This document shows, piece by piece, positions 1 through 8,695 of a stretch of 35,843 nucleotides of DNA (positions are counted from its first letter, which is position 1; the number at the start of each line of letters is the position of its first letter). The notes under the pieces are model-generated. The model did not search any database and was not told the DNA's origin. It was given only the letters and a program-made list of their open reading frames with translations. Source of the stretch: Opitutia bacterium UBA7397 (GTDB lineage: Bacteria; Verrucomicrobiota; Verrucomicrobiia; Opitutales; UBA953); assembly GCA_002470605.1 (NCBI GenBank), contig DKND01000070.1, positions 52,172-88,014 of the forward strand. The letters are read 5' to 3'. Made by a program: the position numbers and the translations under genes.

Positions 1-1068
1 TTGGTCTTTATCTGGGCCTTCACCGAACTCGGCGTTCCGCTGGTCTTTGATTTTCCGCGCGTTGCGCCGGTGCAGATTCTGGATGGGATCAAGAACCTTG
101 ATCGTAACCCATTGCCGTATGCCCTCACTACCCTCGTCTTGCTCATAGCTGGCGGTGTTTTCCTTTTGTCTAAACTCCTCTTCGAACGTCGGCGGATCGG
201 CGCTGCGCCGCGCCCGAGCCTACGTTCGACCCCTCAGGCTCTCCGAGGGTGGCGCGGTTGGGCTTGCAGCTTTCTCTTCGCCGGCATCGCGGCCTTGGCC
301 TGCCTTCCACACGTTGGAGTGATTCTGATGTCTATTTCGGGCCATTGGCATAACTCGGTACTGCCAGTCGAATTCACGCTCGCGCATTGGCAGGAAGCGC
401 TGGGAAGCGCCTTGGTAGTCCCGTCCATCCAAAACAGCTTGGCCTACGCCGGACTGGCCACCTTCATCGCGTTGGTGATGGGCGCTGCTGCTGCCTGGGT
501 GATATCGCGTTCGGACCTGCGCATCCGCCACCTTTTAGATACCCTGACGATGTTACCTCTCGCCGTACCAGGGCTCGTCCTGGCCTTCGGCTACCTGTCG
601 CTTTCCCAGGAAGGTAAACCTTTCGCCATCCTGGTCAGCGCGGGGGGCAGCCCCTTCCTGCTACTCGGTTTAGCCTACGCCGTTCGTCGGTTGCCTTACG
701 TGACACGTGCGGCGATAGCCGGCCTGCAATATTGCGACCCGACCCTCGAACAAGCCGCCCGATCAATGGGAGCATCCGCGTGGTCTACGTTACGTCGCAT
801 CTCGCTACCCCTACTCTCCGCGCACCTCGCCGCAGGGTGTGTGCTAGCCTTCGCTTTCTCGATGCTCGAGGTCAGCGACAGCCTGATCCTCGCCCAACGC
901 GCGGAGCACTTCCCCATCACTAAGGCGACGTTCGCCCTGATGAGCGCTCTCGGTGATGGCCCTCAGCTGGCGGCGGCCTTGGGCGTGTGGTCCATGGCGT
1001 TCCTTTCGGCCGCACTCATCGGCGCTTCCTTGCTCAATGGCAAGCGAGGCGGATTGAGCGGCGAGTAA
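1..1068 (+). CDS. ABC transporter permease, iron/thiamine/spermidine type, 5' partial
   Basis: Inner-membrane permease of the fused two-domain kind used by ferric-iron (FbpB-like) and related importers. The reading frame is open from base 1, and the first residues (FTELGVPLVFDF) look like the end of a first permease domain, so the gene almost certainly starts upstream of the window. The leading TTG is probably an internal codon. After a basic cytoplasmic stretch (residues 60-85) a complete second domain follows with about six membrane segments. The EAA loop is clear near residue 250: EQAARSMGASAW, then RRISLPLL, which docks on the ATPase. The substrate cannot be fixed from this part alone; ferric iron, thiamine and phosphonate importers share this architecture. 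The gene converges on the PEP-CTERM gene with a 3-base gap and no visible terminator between them. Confidence 0.85.
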   Translation: MVFIWAFTELGVPLVFDFPRVAPVQILDGIKNLDRNPLPYALTTLVLLIAGGVFLLSKLLFERRRIGAAPRPSLRSTPQALRGWRGWACSFLFAGIAALACLPHVGVILMSISGHWHNSVLPVEFTLAHWQEALGSALVVPSIQNSLAYAGLATFIALVMGAAAAWVISRSDLRIRHLLDTLTMLPLAVPGLVLAFGYLSLSQEGKPFAILVSAGGSPFLLLGLAYAVRRLPYVTRAAIAGLQYCDPTLEQAARSMGASAWSTLRRISLPLLSAHLAAGCVLAFAFSMLEVSDSLILAQRAEHFPITKATFALMSALGDGPQLAAALGVWSMAFLSAALIGASLLNGKRGGLSGE

Positions 1069-1071
1069 GCG

Positions 1072-4065
1072 TTAAGCTCCAGAGCGACGGCGACGGCGAA
1101 TAGCAGCAACCGCCAAAAGGAGCGCTCCGAGACCTAAGCCATAGGTCGAAGGCTCGGGGACGGCCGTGAGCGTCATCGTCTGCGTAGTCTGATCGAAGGA
1201 CATCTCCCATAAGCTCGCCTTGGAAGAGGATCCATCAGAATACTGAAATTGAGAAACGTCGTAGGTAAAAAGGTCGGCGATATTCGTCCCAAAACTCGGC
1301 GGGATCACGGAAGATGCCGTTGCAAAAACAAAAGGGTGCTCCCCCAAGCGTGGCAGCGACAAAGGCCGGCCGGCGGCGGCGTCACCTGGGCTGTTGAAGG
1401 AAATGATCCGCACAACGATTTTGTTCGAGGTCGAGGCGGTGCTCAGGTCGAGACCCGTCGAAAAATTAAAGGTATCGTAGCCGACGCCGGCCGAAGCGGA
1501 GGCGTCGTTTACTTTCCATTCGATAATCGCACCTGCCGCCATCGTCACGGTGTTATTCATCGTCAACGTGGCGGCATACATCTGTCCGATGGTGGTATTG
1601 GCGGCGATGATTCCGCCGGCGTTAACCGTAACGGCGTCAAGTTGACCCGTCCCGGAAAGACGGCCGCCCGAGTTAACCGTAATAGCGTTGGCGATATTAG
1701 CGGCGACAAAAAGCTGACCGGTGCCACCGATGATGACCGCACCCGACCCAAGCGCACTACTGAGAGATGCACCCGAAGGAGGGATTACCTTAAGCGTCCC
1801 GGCGTTCACCGTTACGCCACCCGAATAGGCGCCATAACCCGAAAGCGTCTGCGTATTGGAGCCGGCCTTCACCAGTGAGATAACCCCGATGCCATCGGAA
1901 ATATAACCAGAGAAAGAGTTCCCGGGACTGACAGATCCCGCCAATGTCAAGACGGAGGCCGTGGCGGAGTTGTTAACTATTTTTAGATATTTAGCAGCCG
2001 TGACGAAAGAACCGTCCGCAATATAAGCCACCTGCTGGTTCTTGCCGTTGAGGTCCAGTACCGGCACCCCGACGCCAGTCTTCGTCCCGACGATTAGGCC
2101 CGTGGTGACCGGTAGCGCATTATTAACCCCCAGAATGATGCTCACCGCTGGCGAGGTCGGCGTATTCGCATTGATGGTGGTATTGCCAGTATAAGTGCTC
2201 GCACCTGTCAGAGTCAGCGCTCCGGTACCGCCGCCGGTCGTGGAATTATTGGAGAGATCGACATCGGAATCCCCATACATTAAGGAAATGATCAAGGTGC
2301 CCCCGGTCGTGCCCCCGACGGTTGTCGAAAAATCTGTCGAAGGTGTGTAAATCGACCCAGCCCAAGCCCCCTTAGCGAAGGCGAGCGCACTGCTATTCAA
2401 CGCGATCTCCGACGAAATCGTGCCACCGATATTCCCCGAGGTATTGGAGATGAGCGCTCCTTTGGCCGCGACCTTAATTTTGCCGGATCCGGTGATTGTA
2501 CTGCCATCATCGACATCGAAGCGAATTCCACTACCGAGCACGAGGTTACCCGTCAGGGAAGTGTTGGCGAAAATCTTGACCACGCCGGTGGCTTGGCCGA
2601 ACACGAGGTCACCCGCACTGACCGTGAAGCCGGCGCCGGCGGAGTTGCCGACCGTACCAAGGGTAAGACTTCCGGCACCCGTCTTCGTGAGCAGGCCAGA
2701 GCTGGTGAGGGCGCCGAGCGTCATGCCGGCAGAACCTGCATTAATTGTGCCACCGCTGGCGCCGATCGAAAGGGCATTCGTCGACATACCCAAGGAACTC
2801 AATGCGGTGCTTGCCAGCGTGGCACCCGCTCCGTTCAAACTAATGCCACCCGTACCAAGCCTACCCGCCCCATCAATCTGCACCGTGCCTCCGGTGACGG
2901 TAACGCCACCGCTGAAATCATTATCAGAGTTTAGGATTAGCGTGCCAGCGCCAGATTTGGCGATACTGGTACTGCCCGTGATCTTATCCCCAGAAGTCGG
3001 ACCGGTGAATGTATAGGTACCCGATGCAGCGGAAACCGTCACGGAGCTCGGCGCCAAAGCCCCGGACAGGGTGATGACTCCTCCTTCGACTTTATCGAAA
3101 GTGACATTATCGCCTGCTACATAGGCGGTGTTGGATCCACTGGAAGTAAAGTTGGCGGTGGACGCATCCCAAGTGCCTGCGACGAGGAGACGCCACGTCA
3201 GATTACGCACCGCGGCAGCTACGCTGAGGCTGAAATTATCTACCCCGGCATTGGCATCACTGCTCGCTTCGTCGACTTCCCTCCAGGCGAGGTAAAGATA
3301 CTGGTCCGCGCCCCAGTTGAGGGTAGATAAACTGCCGGAGATCGTACCGATTTTGAAAAGCGGTGTAATTGCAGCCTGCGTCCCGGGAGCGCCCGTACCC
3401 GTCGAAGGCGTACTGAAGCCCAAGGAAGATGAATTTAGGGTGGCACTAAAAGTACCCGCGTCACCCACCGTCGTCGAAGTACTTACCGCGGTCGAGCTGA
3501 CGAGGTAACCAAAGAGATACTGATTCACCGTTGTTGTCGGATTACGATTCATCACCGCATCATAAGAAATACTAACCGTATTGATCGTCGCGCCCGAGGT
3601 GTTCTTGAGCACCAAGCCGAAGAACCCCATGGCGGAGCCCGAACCTTCGGATCCCAAAGCTCGCCCGACGACTGGGGAGGCGGTGTCAATCAACTCCCGG
3701 AAGCCGCCCGTAGAACTGCTCCCTTTATCGGCTCCGAGCCACTTAGATTTAGAAACACCACCCGTCCACGTTGCATCGCTCCCGGCTCCTGAAATGATTG
3801 TACTGAGGGCCGATCCACTTCCTCCGTAAATGTACCAACCTTGAACGCCTGAGCTGCCGCCAGACAAGGTAGACACCTCTGTCATCGTTAAGCCCAACAC
3901 GGCACTCGTGGTGGCCGTCGTAGTCATCGTCTGGAAGTCCTGCGTGTAGGTGGATGTACCGGCGAAATCGATCGGGGCTCCTGAAGCCACCACCCCCATG
4001 GCAAACAAGGCGGCAAAGGTCGGAAAATATCTGCGAGGGCGAGATCTAGCGGGTAGCACGTGCAC
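1072..4065 (-). CDS. PEP-CTERM surface protein with autotransporter-associated beta-strand repeats
   Basis: A 997-residue exported protein. The N terminus has a basic region (RSRPRR) and a hydrophobic core ending near ASGA, fitting a signal peptide. The C terminus is a textbook PEP-CTERM sorting signal: VPEPST, a hydrophobic helix, then RRRRR. This is the substrate of an exosortase, which is not encoded here. The middle carries several repeats of the autotransporter-associated beta-strand type, such as KSGAGTLILN, SGGVTVTGGTVQI, KTGAGSLTLG and SGGVTVNAGTLKV, so a long beta helix is expected between about residues 290 and 860. The start is a GTG: the same frame has a TAA six codons upstream and the next ATG would remove the signal n-region. 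AAGG lies about 12 bases ahead. Composition is Gly/Ser/Thr/Ala-rich. Function is unknown; a cell-surface or matrix protein is the likely role. Confidence 0.88.
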   Translation of the reverse strand: MHVLPARSRPRRYFPTFAALFAMGVVASGAPIDFAGTSTYTQDFQTMTTTATTSAVLGLTMTEVSTLSGGSSGVQGWYIYGGSGSALSTIISGAGSDATWTGGVSKSKWLGADKGSSSTGGFRELIDTASPVVGRALGSEGSGSAMGFFGLVLKNTSGATINTVSISYDAVMNRNPTTTVNQYLFGYLVSSTAVSTSTTVGDAGTFSATLNSSSLGFSTPSTGTGAPGTQAAITPLFKIGTISGSLSTLNWGADQYLYLAWREVDEASSDANAGVDNFSLSVAAAVRNLTWRLLVAGTWDASTANFTSSGSNTAYVAGDNVTFDKVEGGVITLSGALAPSSVTVSAASGTYTFTGPTSGDKITGSTSIAKSGAGTLILNSDNDFSGGVTVTGGTVQIDGAGRLGTGGISLNGAGATLASTALSSLGMSTNALSIGASGGTINAGSAGMTLGALTSSGLLTKTGAGSLTLGTVGNSAGAGFTVSAGDLVFGQATGVVKIFANTSLTGNLVLGSGIRFDVDDGSTITGSGKIKVAAKGALISNTSGNIGGTISSEIALNSSALAFAKGAWAGSIYTPSTDFSTTVGGTTGGTLIISLMYGDSDVDLSNNSTTGGGTGALTLTGASTYTGNTTINANTPTSPAVSIILGVNNALPVTTGLIVGTKTGVGVPVLDLNGKNQQVAYIADGSFVTAAKYLKIVNNSATASVLTLAGSVSPGNSFSGYISDGIGVISLVKAGSNTQTLSGYGAYSGGVTVNAGTLKVIPPSGASLSSALGSGAVIIGGTGQLFVAANIANAITVNSGGRLSGTGQLDAVTVNAGGIIAANTTIGQMYAATLTMNNTVTMAAGAIIEWKVNDASASAGVGYDTFNFSTGLDLSTASTSNKIVVRIISFNSPGDAAAGRPLSLPRLGEHPFVFATASSVIPPSFGTNIADLFTYDVSQFQYSDGSSSKASLWEMSFDQTTQTMTLTAVPEPSTYGLGLGALLLAVAAIRRRRRSGA

Positions 4066-4089
4066 GTCGTCATCGTCACCTTATTCTAA

Positions 4090-4117
4090 AGTATATCTAC
4101 GAAGAACGTCTTCGCAA
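4090..4117 (-). promoter_or_regulatory. Candidate sigma-70-type promoter of the PEP-CTERM gene with a dyad in its spacer
   Basis: On the minus strand TTGCGA (4112-4117) and TATACT (4090-4095) are 16 bases apart, about 25 bases before the GTG start. An inverted repeat, CGAAGA-ACG-TCTTCG at 4100-4114, lies almost wholly in the spacer and could be an operator. Assigned by eye only. Confidence 0.4.
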
Positions 4118-4268
4118 AAGTTACTTTTAATCGACGAGAAAATGTCATTTCAGCGTCGAACTCTTTTTATTTCAGGCTCCCTTCGAAGACTAAATGCAAC
4201 TTCGCTGTCACGCGGATTTAACCGATTTAACGATGGGTATTCCCCCTCATGCTCCCATCGTGATTCAT

Positions 4269-5786
4269 ATGATTCTTAAAAAGATTCTGCCCGGTATCCT
4301 CTTCCTCACGGTGCTACTCTCCCTGACCGCGGGGCGCGCCGAAGAAAAACCGGAATCAGCCACGCGGCCCTTCACGGTGATGGCCTATAACATCGAAAAC
4401 CTTTTCGATCTTGATGCCGTTTCTTTGTACGATGATTTTCCGGTCACGGGGTCCGGCCCCGAGCGCTGGACTCCCGAGAAGTTGGCCGGCAAGCTCGAAC
4501 GAATCGCCAAAGTACTCAAGACCGCCGAAAGCGGACGCGGACCCGACATTCTCATCTTGGATGAGCTCGAGGCGGACCACACCCCTGACTCCACGATTTC
4601 GGTGGAAGACTTCCTCGCCGCTCACAAAGGCCAAAACTACCACGACATTCTCAAAGGCGAGCTGATCTCCGAACTCGTCGGCACCCCGATTGAAGCCTGG
4701 CTCATCAAGGCGTTGGATGATGAAGGCCTGACGGGCTATAAAATCGTCCTCGGCGATGTGCTTGACCTCACCAAGGAGGCCATCCACTGCGCGATACTCA
4801 CGCGCCTGCCGATCAAAAGCACTCACCAGCATCACGTGACCGGAGCCCGCACCATCGTCGAGGCCGAGCTTCAGGTCGGCGGCGAGACCGTCTTTGTTTT
4901 CGCCAACCACTGGAAGAGCGGCGCGGGTAACGCGCAGACCGAACCGATACGCATCCAGAACGCCGGCGTAGCCCGGACGCGCATCGACGAGATTCTCAAG
5001 TCTGACCCGAACGCTAACATCATCTTTGGCGGTGACCTGAATTCTCATTATAACCAAAAACAACGTTACCCGTTCATGCTCAAGACCGGTATCCAAGACG
5101 CTTTGGGCTCGCAGGGTGATGCCGGCCAACTGGTCAACGGCGGTGCCGACCTTTACAACCTCTGGTATGACGTTGCTCCTGCTGAACGCAGATCCGATGA
5201 ATTCCAGGGCGAATGGGGCACGCTCATGCATCTCGTCATCTCTCGCGGCCTGGCCGACGGCAAAGGCCTCGATTACGTGGGCGGCAGCTTCGGCGCGCTC
5301 GTGATCCCTGGCCTTAACTCCCATCCCTACCCAGTCATACCGTGGCGCTGGAGCGGTTACGGGCCGGGCGCAGGCATCAGCGACCACTTCCCCGTGCAGG
5401 CCGAATTCACCGTCCACGACTCGCCGGCCAGCCCACCGCTGTCCCGGACAGAAACAAGTCCGACGGAAGGTCTGCCAGCCTTCCCGTCCGATCTTGAACG
5501 GGGCAGACTTCAATCCGCCAAATCTCTCCCCACTCTGAGCTCCGAACAAATCAGCCAAAGCATCGGAGAGTTGTTCATCGTCGAAGGCATTTACGACGGG
5601 GGATCAAAACCATCGGTTACGATCGGGACGACGCGTTATCCGGTCTACGTCCCTAATCCGAAACTCCTTCAGGCAATTAAGGCGACCAAGAAAGGTGAAG
5701 CCGTGAAATGGGTGGGGCAGCTCAACTTCTATAAAGGCCATCTCGAATTCGCCATCTCCAGCATCGACTGGATTAAGCCGCGCTGA
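4269..5786 (+). CDS. Secreted endonuclease/exonuclease/phosphatase family protein
   Basis: A 505-residue protein of the EEP (DNase I-like) fold. Start chosen at ATG 4269 because MILKKILP plus a hydrophobic core and an AGRA-like cleavage site make a proper signal peptide; the frame is open further upstream (ATG at 4194) but those residues are polar and do not fit. EEP motifs appear in order: YNIENLFD (metal-site Asn/Glu region), ILDELEAD, FANHWKSG, GGDLNSHY, and the terminal SDHFPV with the catalytic Asp-His. A distinct C-terminal domain of about 90 residues (FIVEGIYDGG to the end) may be an OB-like fold. Likely an extracytoplasmic nuclease or phosphodiesterase; the substrate is not determinable. 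Divergent from the PEP-CTERM gene. Confidence 0.85.
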   Translation: MILKKILPGILFLTVLLSLTAGRAEEKPESATRPFTVMAYNIENLFDLDAVSLYDDFPVTGSGPERWTPEKLAGKLERIAKVLKTAESGRGPDILILDELEADHTPDSTISVEDFLAAHKGQNYHDILKGELISELVGTPIEAWLIKALDDEGLTGYKIVLGDVLDLTKEAIHCAILTRLPIKSTHQHHVTGARTIVEAELQVGGETVFVFANHWKSGAGNAQTEPIRIQNAGVARTRIDEILKSDPNANIIFGGDLNSHYNQKQRYPFMLKTGIQDALGSQGDAGQLVNGGADLYNLWYDVAPAERRSDEFQGEWGTLMHLVISRGLADGKGLDYVGGSFGALVIPGLNSHPYPVIPWRWSGYGPGAGISDHFPVQAEFTVHDSPASPPLSRTETSPTEGLPAFPSDLERGRLQSAKSLPTLSSEQISQSIGELFIVEGIYDGGSKPSVTIGTTRYPVYVPNPKLLQAIKATKKGEAVKWVGQLNFYKGHLEFAISSIDWIKPR

Positions 5787-5806
5787 ACCGTCCCCTGGCG
5801 GCATAA

Positions 5807-5831
5807 AAAAGCCCGCCGAGGGGCGGGCTTT
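5807..5831 (-). terminator. Rho-independent terminator of the rplY-rplI operon
   Basis: GCCCGCC (5811-5817) pairs with GGCGGGC (5822-5828) around a 4-base loop. On the minus strand the stem is followed by a run of six T, so it terminates the ribosomal operon. On the plus strand only three T follow, so any use by the nuclease gene would be weaker. Confidence 0.9.
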
Positions 5832-5851
5832 GAGACGGAAATAATCCGGAA

Positions 5852-6415
5852 TTACTTACCGGATTTCTCCTTGCGAGGCTTGCGGGACTTCTTGCCTTTG
5901 TCGTCGCGGAACTCGCGTTCTTCGACTTCAGGGGCTTCCTCAGCAATGGCTTCGATCGGGTTTTCGGAAACGACTTCAAACTCTTGGTCGACGGTAACCG
6001 TGCCGTGCAGGCGAATACCACAGGTGTGCTTGCCGAGTACCTTGACCGGACCTTGGCCGAGGTGGATGCGCTTACGTTCGATTTCGATGCCAGCTTCCGC
6101 GAGCTTAGCGGAGATTTCAGCGGTGCTGATTGCGCCAAACATCTTGCCTCCTTCACCGGTCTTGACGGCGAAGACGAGCTTCAAGGCTGCCAACTTGGCA
6201 ACGGTTTCGTTAGCGACTTCGAGGTCGCGGGCTTCGCGCACATCGCGTGCTTTCTTCAAGGACTCGATGTACTTGGTGTTAGCACGATTAACTGGCAGGG
6301 CGATGCCCTGGAGCAGTAAATAGTTACGTGCGAAGCCAGCGCGGACGCGGACCTGCTCGCCTTCGGCGCCAAGGCCGTCGACGGGTTTGATGAGGAGAAC
6401 TTCGGTGAATGCCAT
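5852..6415 (-). CDS. rplI: Large ribosomal subunit protein bL9
   Basis: 187 residues. The start MAFTEVLLIKPVDGLG and the RAGFARNYLL segment are the conserved N-terminal rRNA-binding domain of bL9, followed by the long connecting helix and the C-terminal domain (IHLGQGPVKVLGKHTCGIRLHGTV). The usual bL9 is about 150 residues; the excess is a charged tail of Glu then Lys/Arg (about residues 150-187). Last gene of the operon, 34 bases after ssb, with a strong terminator just downstream. In many bacteria rpsR sits between ssb and rplI; here there is no room for it. Confidence 0.97.
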   Translation of the reverse strand: MAFTEVLLIKPVDGLGAEGEQVRVRAGFARNYLLLQGIALPVNRANTKYIESLKKARDVREARDLEVANETVAKLAALKLVFAVKTGEGGKMFGAISTAEISAKLAEAGIEIERKRIHLGQGPVKVLGKHTCGIRLHGTVTVDQEFEVVSENPIEAIAEEAPEVEEREFRDDKGKKSRKPRKEKSGK

Positions 6416-6449
6416 GATAGTTGCTTAGGTTTAAGTAGGTTGAGGAAAA

Positions 6450-6887
6450 TCAGAAAGGAACATCGTCTCCGCCGTTATCGGGCGCAGGTGAAGGGGTATC
6501 GTTGCCACCGCGGGCACGAGGGGCGGAACCGCCTTCTTCGCTACCAGGGGCACGACCGCCGATGAAAGTGAAATTCTCGAGGACGACGCCGAGACGGGAG
6601 CGCTTTTCGTTCGTCTTTTTGTCTTCCCACTGGTCGAGCTTAAGGCGGCCTTCGACCAGGATGCCCGAACCCTTGCCACAATATTTGGCGATGATTTCAG
6701 CCTGTTTGCCATAGCTTTCGATGTCGACGTAAGTGACCTCTTCGCGCTTTTCGCCTTCCTTAGTGGTATAGGAGCGGTTAACGGCGAGGGAGAACTTCGT
6801 GAGTGGCTGGCCGGACGGGAGAGCGCGCGCCTCCGGATCGCGGGTCATATTGCCTGCGAGAATAACGCGATTAAAGGAAGCAGCCAC
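6450..6887 (-). CDS. ssb: Single-stranded DNA-binding protein
   Basis: 145 residues. An OB fold fills residues 1-110 (FNRVILAGNMTRDPEAR, FSLAVNRSY, VEGRLKLDQWEDKK). A Gly/Pro-rich disordered linker leads to the acidic tip GGDDVPF, which matches the SSB C-terminal peptide that recruits repair and replication partners. It lies between rpsF and rplI, the common location for ssb in a ribosomal operon, 19 bases after rpsF. Expression probably follows that of the operon. Start ATG 6887 gives the standard N terminus. Confidence 0.97.
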   Translation of the reverse strand: MAASFNRVILAGNMTRDPEARALPSGQPLTKFSLAVNRSYTTKEGEKREEVTYVDIESYGKQAEIIAKYCGKGSGILVEGRLKLDQWEDKKTNEKRSRLGVVLENFTFIGGRAPGSEEGGSAPRARGGNDTPSPAPDNGGDDVPF

Positions 6888-6906
6888 GGCGAAAGAAGTT
6901 TAGAGA

Positions 6907-7212
6907 TTACCGGACGACCTGCGTCATGATTCGATCGATGGTGCGGTCGAGGCGCAGCTTTTCGCGAAAAGCAGTAGGGGCGGTGATAGGACCTTCGTAA
7001 TGGAATTGGACGTAGAGACCGGAGACAAACTTACGGTCGACGGCCCGGGAGAATTCCTTTTGTCCGAGGTTTTCGACTTCGTTCACTTTGCAATCAATGG
7101 ACTTCAGGATGTCCTTGAGCTTGTCGATGACCGTCTCAGGGGCGTCCGTGGATCCGCGGAGGTCGAGGATCAGGCTGGAGCGATAGGAGCGGCGGAGCGT
7201 GGCGGTGGTCAT
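6907..7212 (-). CDS. rpsF: Small ribosomal subunit protein bS6
   Basis: 101 residues, normal for bS6. The RSSLILDLRG strand, the DILKSIDCKVNEVENLG helix-strand unit and KLRLDRTIDRIMTQVVR near the end fit the ferredoxin-like fold of bS6. The ATG overlaps the last codons of pth by 4 bases (ATGA), so translation is probably coupled. bS6 binds 16S rRNA as a heterodimer with bS18, whose gene is not in this operon. Confidence 0.93.
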   Translation of the reverse strand: MTTATLRRSYRSSLILDLRGSTDAPETVIDKLKDILKSIDCKVNEVENLGQKEFSRAVDRKFVSGLYVQFHYEGPITAPTAFREKLRLDRTIDRIMTQVVR

Positions 7213-7793
7213 GGTGATGGTGTTTTTCTGTTGGTGAGGTTTTGAGCAGCTGGTAGGCCGCGGGAAAAAAGTGTTTCGAGTCCTAAGATGAAGTCGGGGA
7301 TGCGTTGCGTTAAAAGTTCCAGTTCGGGAGCGGGCAGACGGCCGAGCACGTGGTCGGCGAGGTCTTGCTCGGGGTGCTTCTTGGGGCCGATGCCGAGGCG
7401 AGCTCGGACAAACCCTTCACCTAGGTGGTGAATGCAACTGATAATGCCGTTATGTCCCGCCGCTGAACCTCCTTGGGAAAGCCGAAGCTGTCCCGGCTCG
7501 AAAGCGATGTCGTCGTGCAAAACGACGAGTTCGGTCAGCTCGATCTGGTGGAAACGAAGGAAAGCCGCGATGGGCTGTCCGCTTTCGTTCATGAAGGTGA
7601 GCGGCTTGATCAAGAAAACGGAGTTTCCTCCGAATGTGATTTTAGCGACAGAAGCCGGGAAACGGCTTTCGACCTTCCAGACGGCACCGGCTTGGGCAGC
7701 CAGGGCGTCCACGATGATCCAGCCGGCGTTGTGGCGCGTGGCGGAATATTCTCGGCCCGGATTACCGAGGGCGGCGATGACCGAGAATGGCAT
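7209..7793 (-). CDS. pth: Peptidyl-tRNA hydrolase
   Basis: 194 residues, the usual length. Cytosolic enzyme that cleaves the ester bond of peptidyl-tRNA dropped from ribosomes. Conserved points are visible: Asn11 in ALGNPG, catalytic His21 in TRHNAGW, the KPLTFMN segment, the LHDD pair near residue 94, and GHNG with its substrate-binding Asn. It follows rplY by 46 bases, a pairing common in many bacteria, and overlaps rpsF by 4 bases. Confidence 0.97.
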   Translation of the reverse strand: MPFSVIAALGNPGREYSATRHNAGWIIVDALAAQAGAVWKVESRFPASVAKITFGGNSVFLIKPLTFMNESGQPIAAFLRFHQIELTELVVLHDDIAFEPGQLRLSQGGSAAGHNGIISCIHHLGEGFVRARLGIGPKKHPEQDLADHVLGRLPAPELELLTQRIPDFILGLETLFSRGLPAAQNLTNRKTPSP

Positions 7794-7839
7794 TTGACTT
7801 CAAAGAACGGGTACCGGGAGCAACGCCCGGCGCGGAAAA

Positions 7840-8517
7840 TTACTTCTTGGCAGCCGGGGCGGCAGCAGCGGCCGGAGCGGCACCAGCGGCGGCTGGGGCG
7901 GCGGTACCGTCGGCGGCCGGAGCGGCACCAGCAACAACTGCTGGTTCGGCGGCGGCTTCTTCTTCGGCCATTTCGGAACAGACGATAACGACGCGCTTTA
8001 AGTCGCCTGAGAAAGTGATACCAGCTGGAGCCTTAACTTCGCCGACGTGAATCGACTCATTGACCTTCAGCTCGGTGACGTCGATTTCGATGAACTCAGG
8101 CAGATCCTTAGGTAAGCAGCGAACATTGATTGTCTGGGAGACGATCGCGAGCGTGCCGCCTTCGGTCTTAACACCATGAGCTTCGCCCTTAACACGGACA
8201 GGGATGGCAGCGGACATCGGAGAACTTGGGTCGATTTCCATGATATCGATATGCAAGAACTTCTGGGTGATAGGATGGCGCTGGAACTCCTTGATCAATG
8301 AAAGCATTTTTTTGCCGTCGACGCTCAGGTCGATCAACGAAGCGGCGTTACCTTTGGCACGCATCAGGTCGCGGAAAGCTTCCTGGGCTACGGAAACACT
8401 CTGATTGCCTGATTTGCCATAGATAATGGCAGGAATAGAACCGGCGATGCGAAGACGACGGGAGGGACCACGGCCGTTAAGCTCGCGGCTGGTGACGGTG
8501 AGATTGAGCTGCTTCAT
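7840..8517 (-). CDS. rplY: Large ribosomal subunit protein bL25, CTC (general stress) form
   Basis: 225 residues. Opens MKQLNLTVTSRELNGRGPSRRLR and continues with GSIPAIIYGKSG and HRHP-like FQRHPITQKFLHIDIMEI, which are typical of bL25; the second beta domain (VKGEAHGVKTEGG, LPKDLPEFIEIDVTELKV) marks the long CTC type. Binds 5S rRNA. The last 40 residues are an Ala/Pro low-complexity tail ending in AAKK, written with repeated GCN/CCN codons (about 7845-7935). First gene of the operon. Confidence 0.95.
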   Translation of the reverse strand: MKQLNLTVTSRELNGRGPSRRLRIAGSIPAIIYGKSGNQSVSVAQEAFRDLMRAKGNAASLIDLSVDGKKMLSLIKEFQRHPITQKFLHIDIMEIDPSSPMSAAIPVRVKGEAHGVKTEGGTLAIVSQTINVRCLPKDLPEFIEIDVTELKVNESIHVGEVKAPAGITFSGDLKRVVIVCSEMAEEEAAAEPAVVAGAAPAADGTAAPAAAGAAPAAAAAPAAKK

Positions 8518-8637
8518 AGAGAGATAGGTGACTTTAGGTTCTGGTAAGTCGCGGGCCCGCGTTGTGCGGCCGTGCCTTGCCCAGAGGAAGGAGGGTCGAA
8601 CTTGATAACCCCCAGCCGAGAAGCAAGCGGTAAATTA

Positions 8638-8670
8638 AAAGGGGGCCTTTTCTTCGAAAAGGCCCCCTTT
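8638..8670 (-). terminator. Terminator of the sugar-oxidation cluster
   Basis: A perfect 14-bp stem, AAAGGGGGCCTTTT (8638-8651) with its complement (8657-8670) around CTTCG. On the minus strand it is followed by TTTTAATTT, about 25 bases after the stop of the gene ending at 8696. The rest of the gap to rplY (8521-8637) must hold the ribosomal-operon promoter; I could not pick one with confidence. Confidence 0.9.
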
Positions 8671-8695
8671 AGTGAAGATAATGCCAGTCTAGGGC

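Noticed and set aside
2420..3016. Pro/Val-rich plus-strand frame inside the PEP-CTERM gene
   Set aside because: Shadow of the Gly/Ser/Thr repeat coding on the other strand.
1072..4065. Repeated GGC/ACC-rich pattern as possible CRISPR or tandem DNA repeats
   Set aside because: Repeats are diverged and in phase with beta-strand protein repeats; no constant repeat-spacer spacing.
4356..5558. 400-residue minus-strand open frame antisense to the nuclease gene
   Set aside because: The plus-strand frame has all EEP motifs in order; the antisense product has no recognisable domain and arises from GC-rich codon positions.
7845..7935. GC-rich short repeats near the end of rplY as a DNA repeat element
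   Set aside because: Explained by the Ala/Pro low-complexity tail of bL25.
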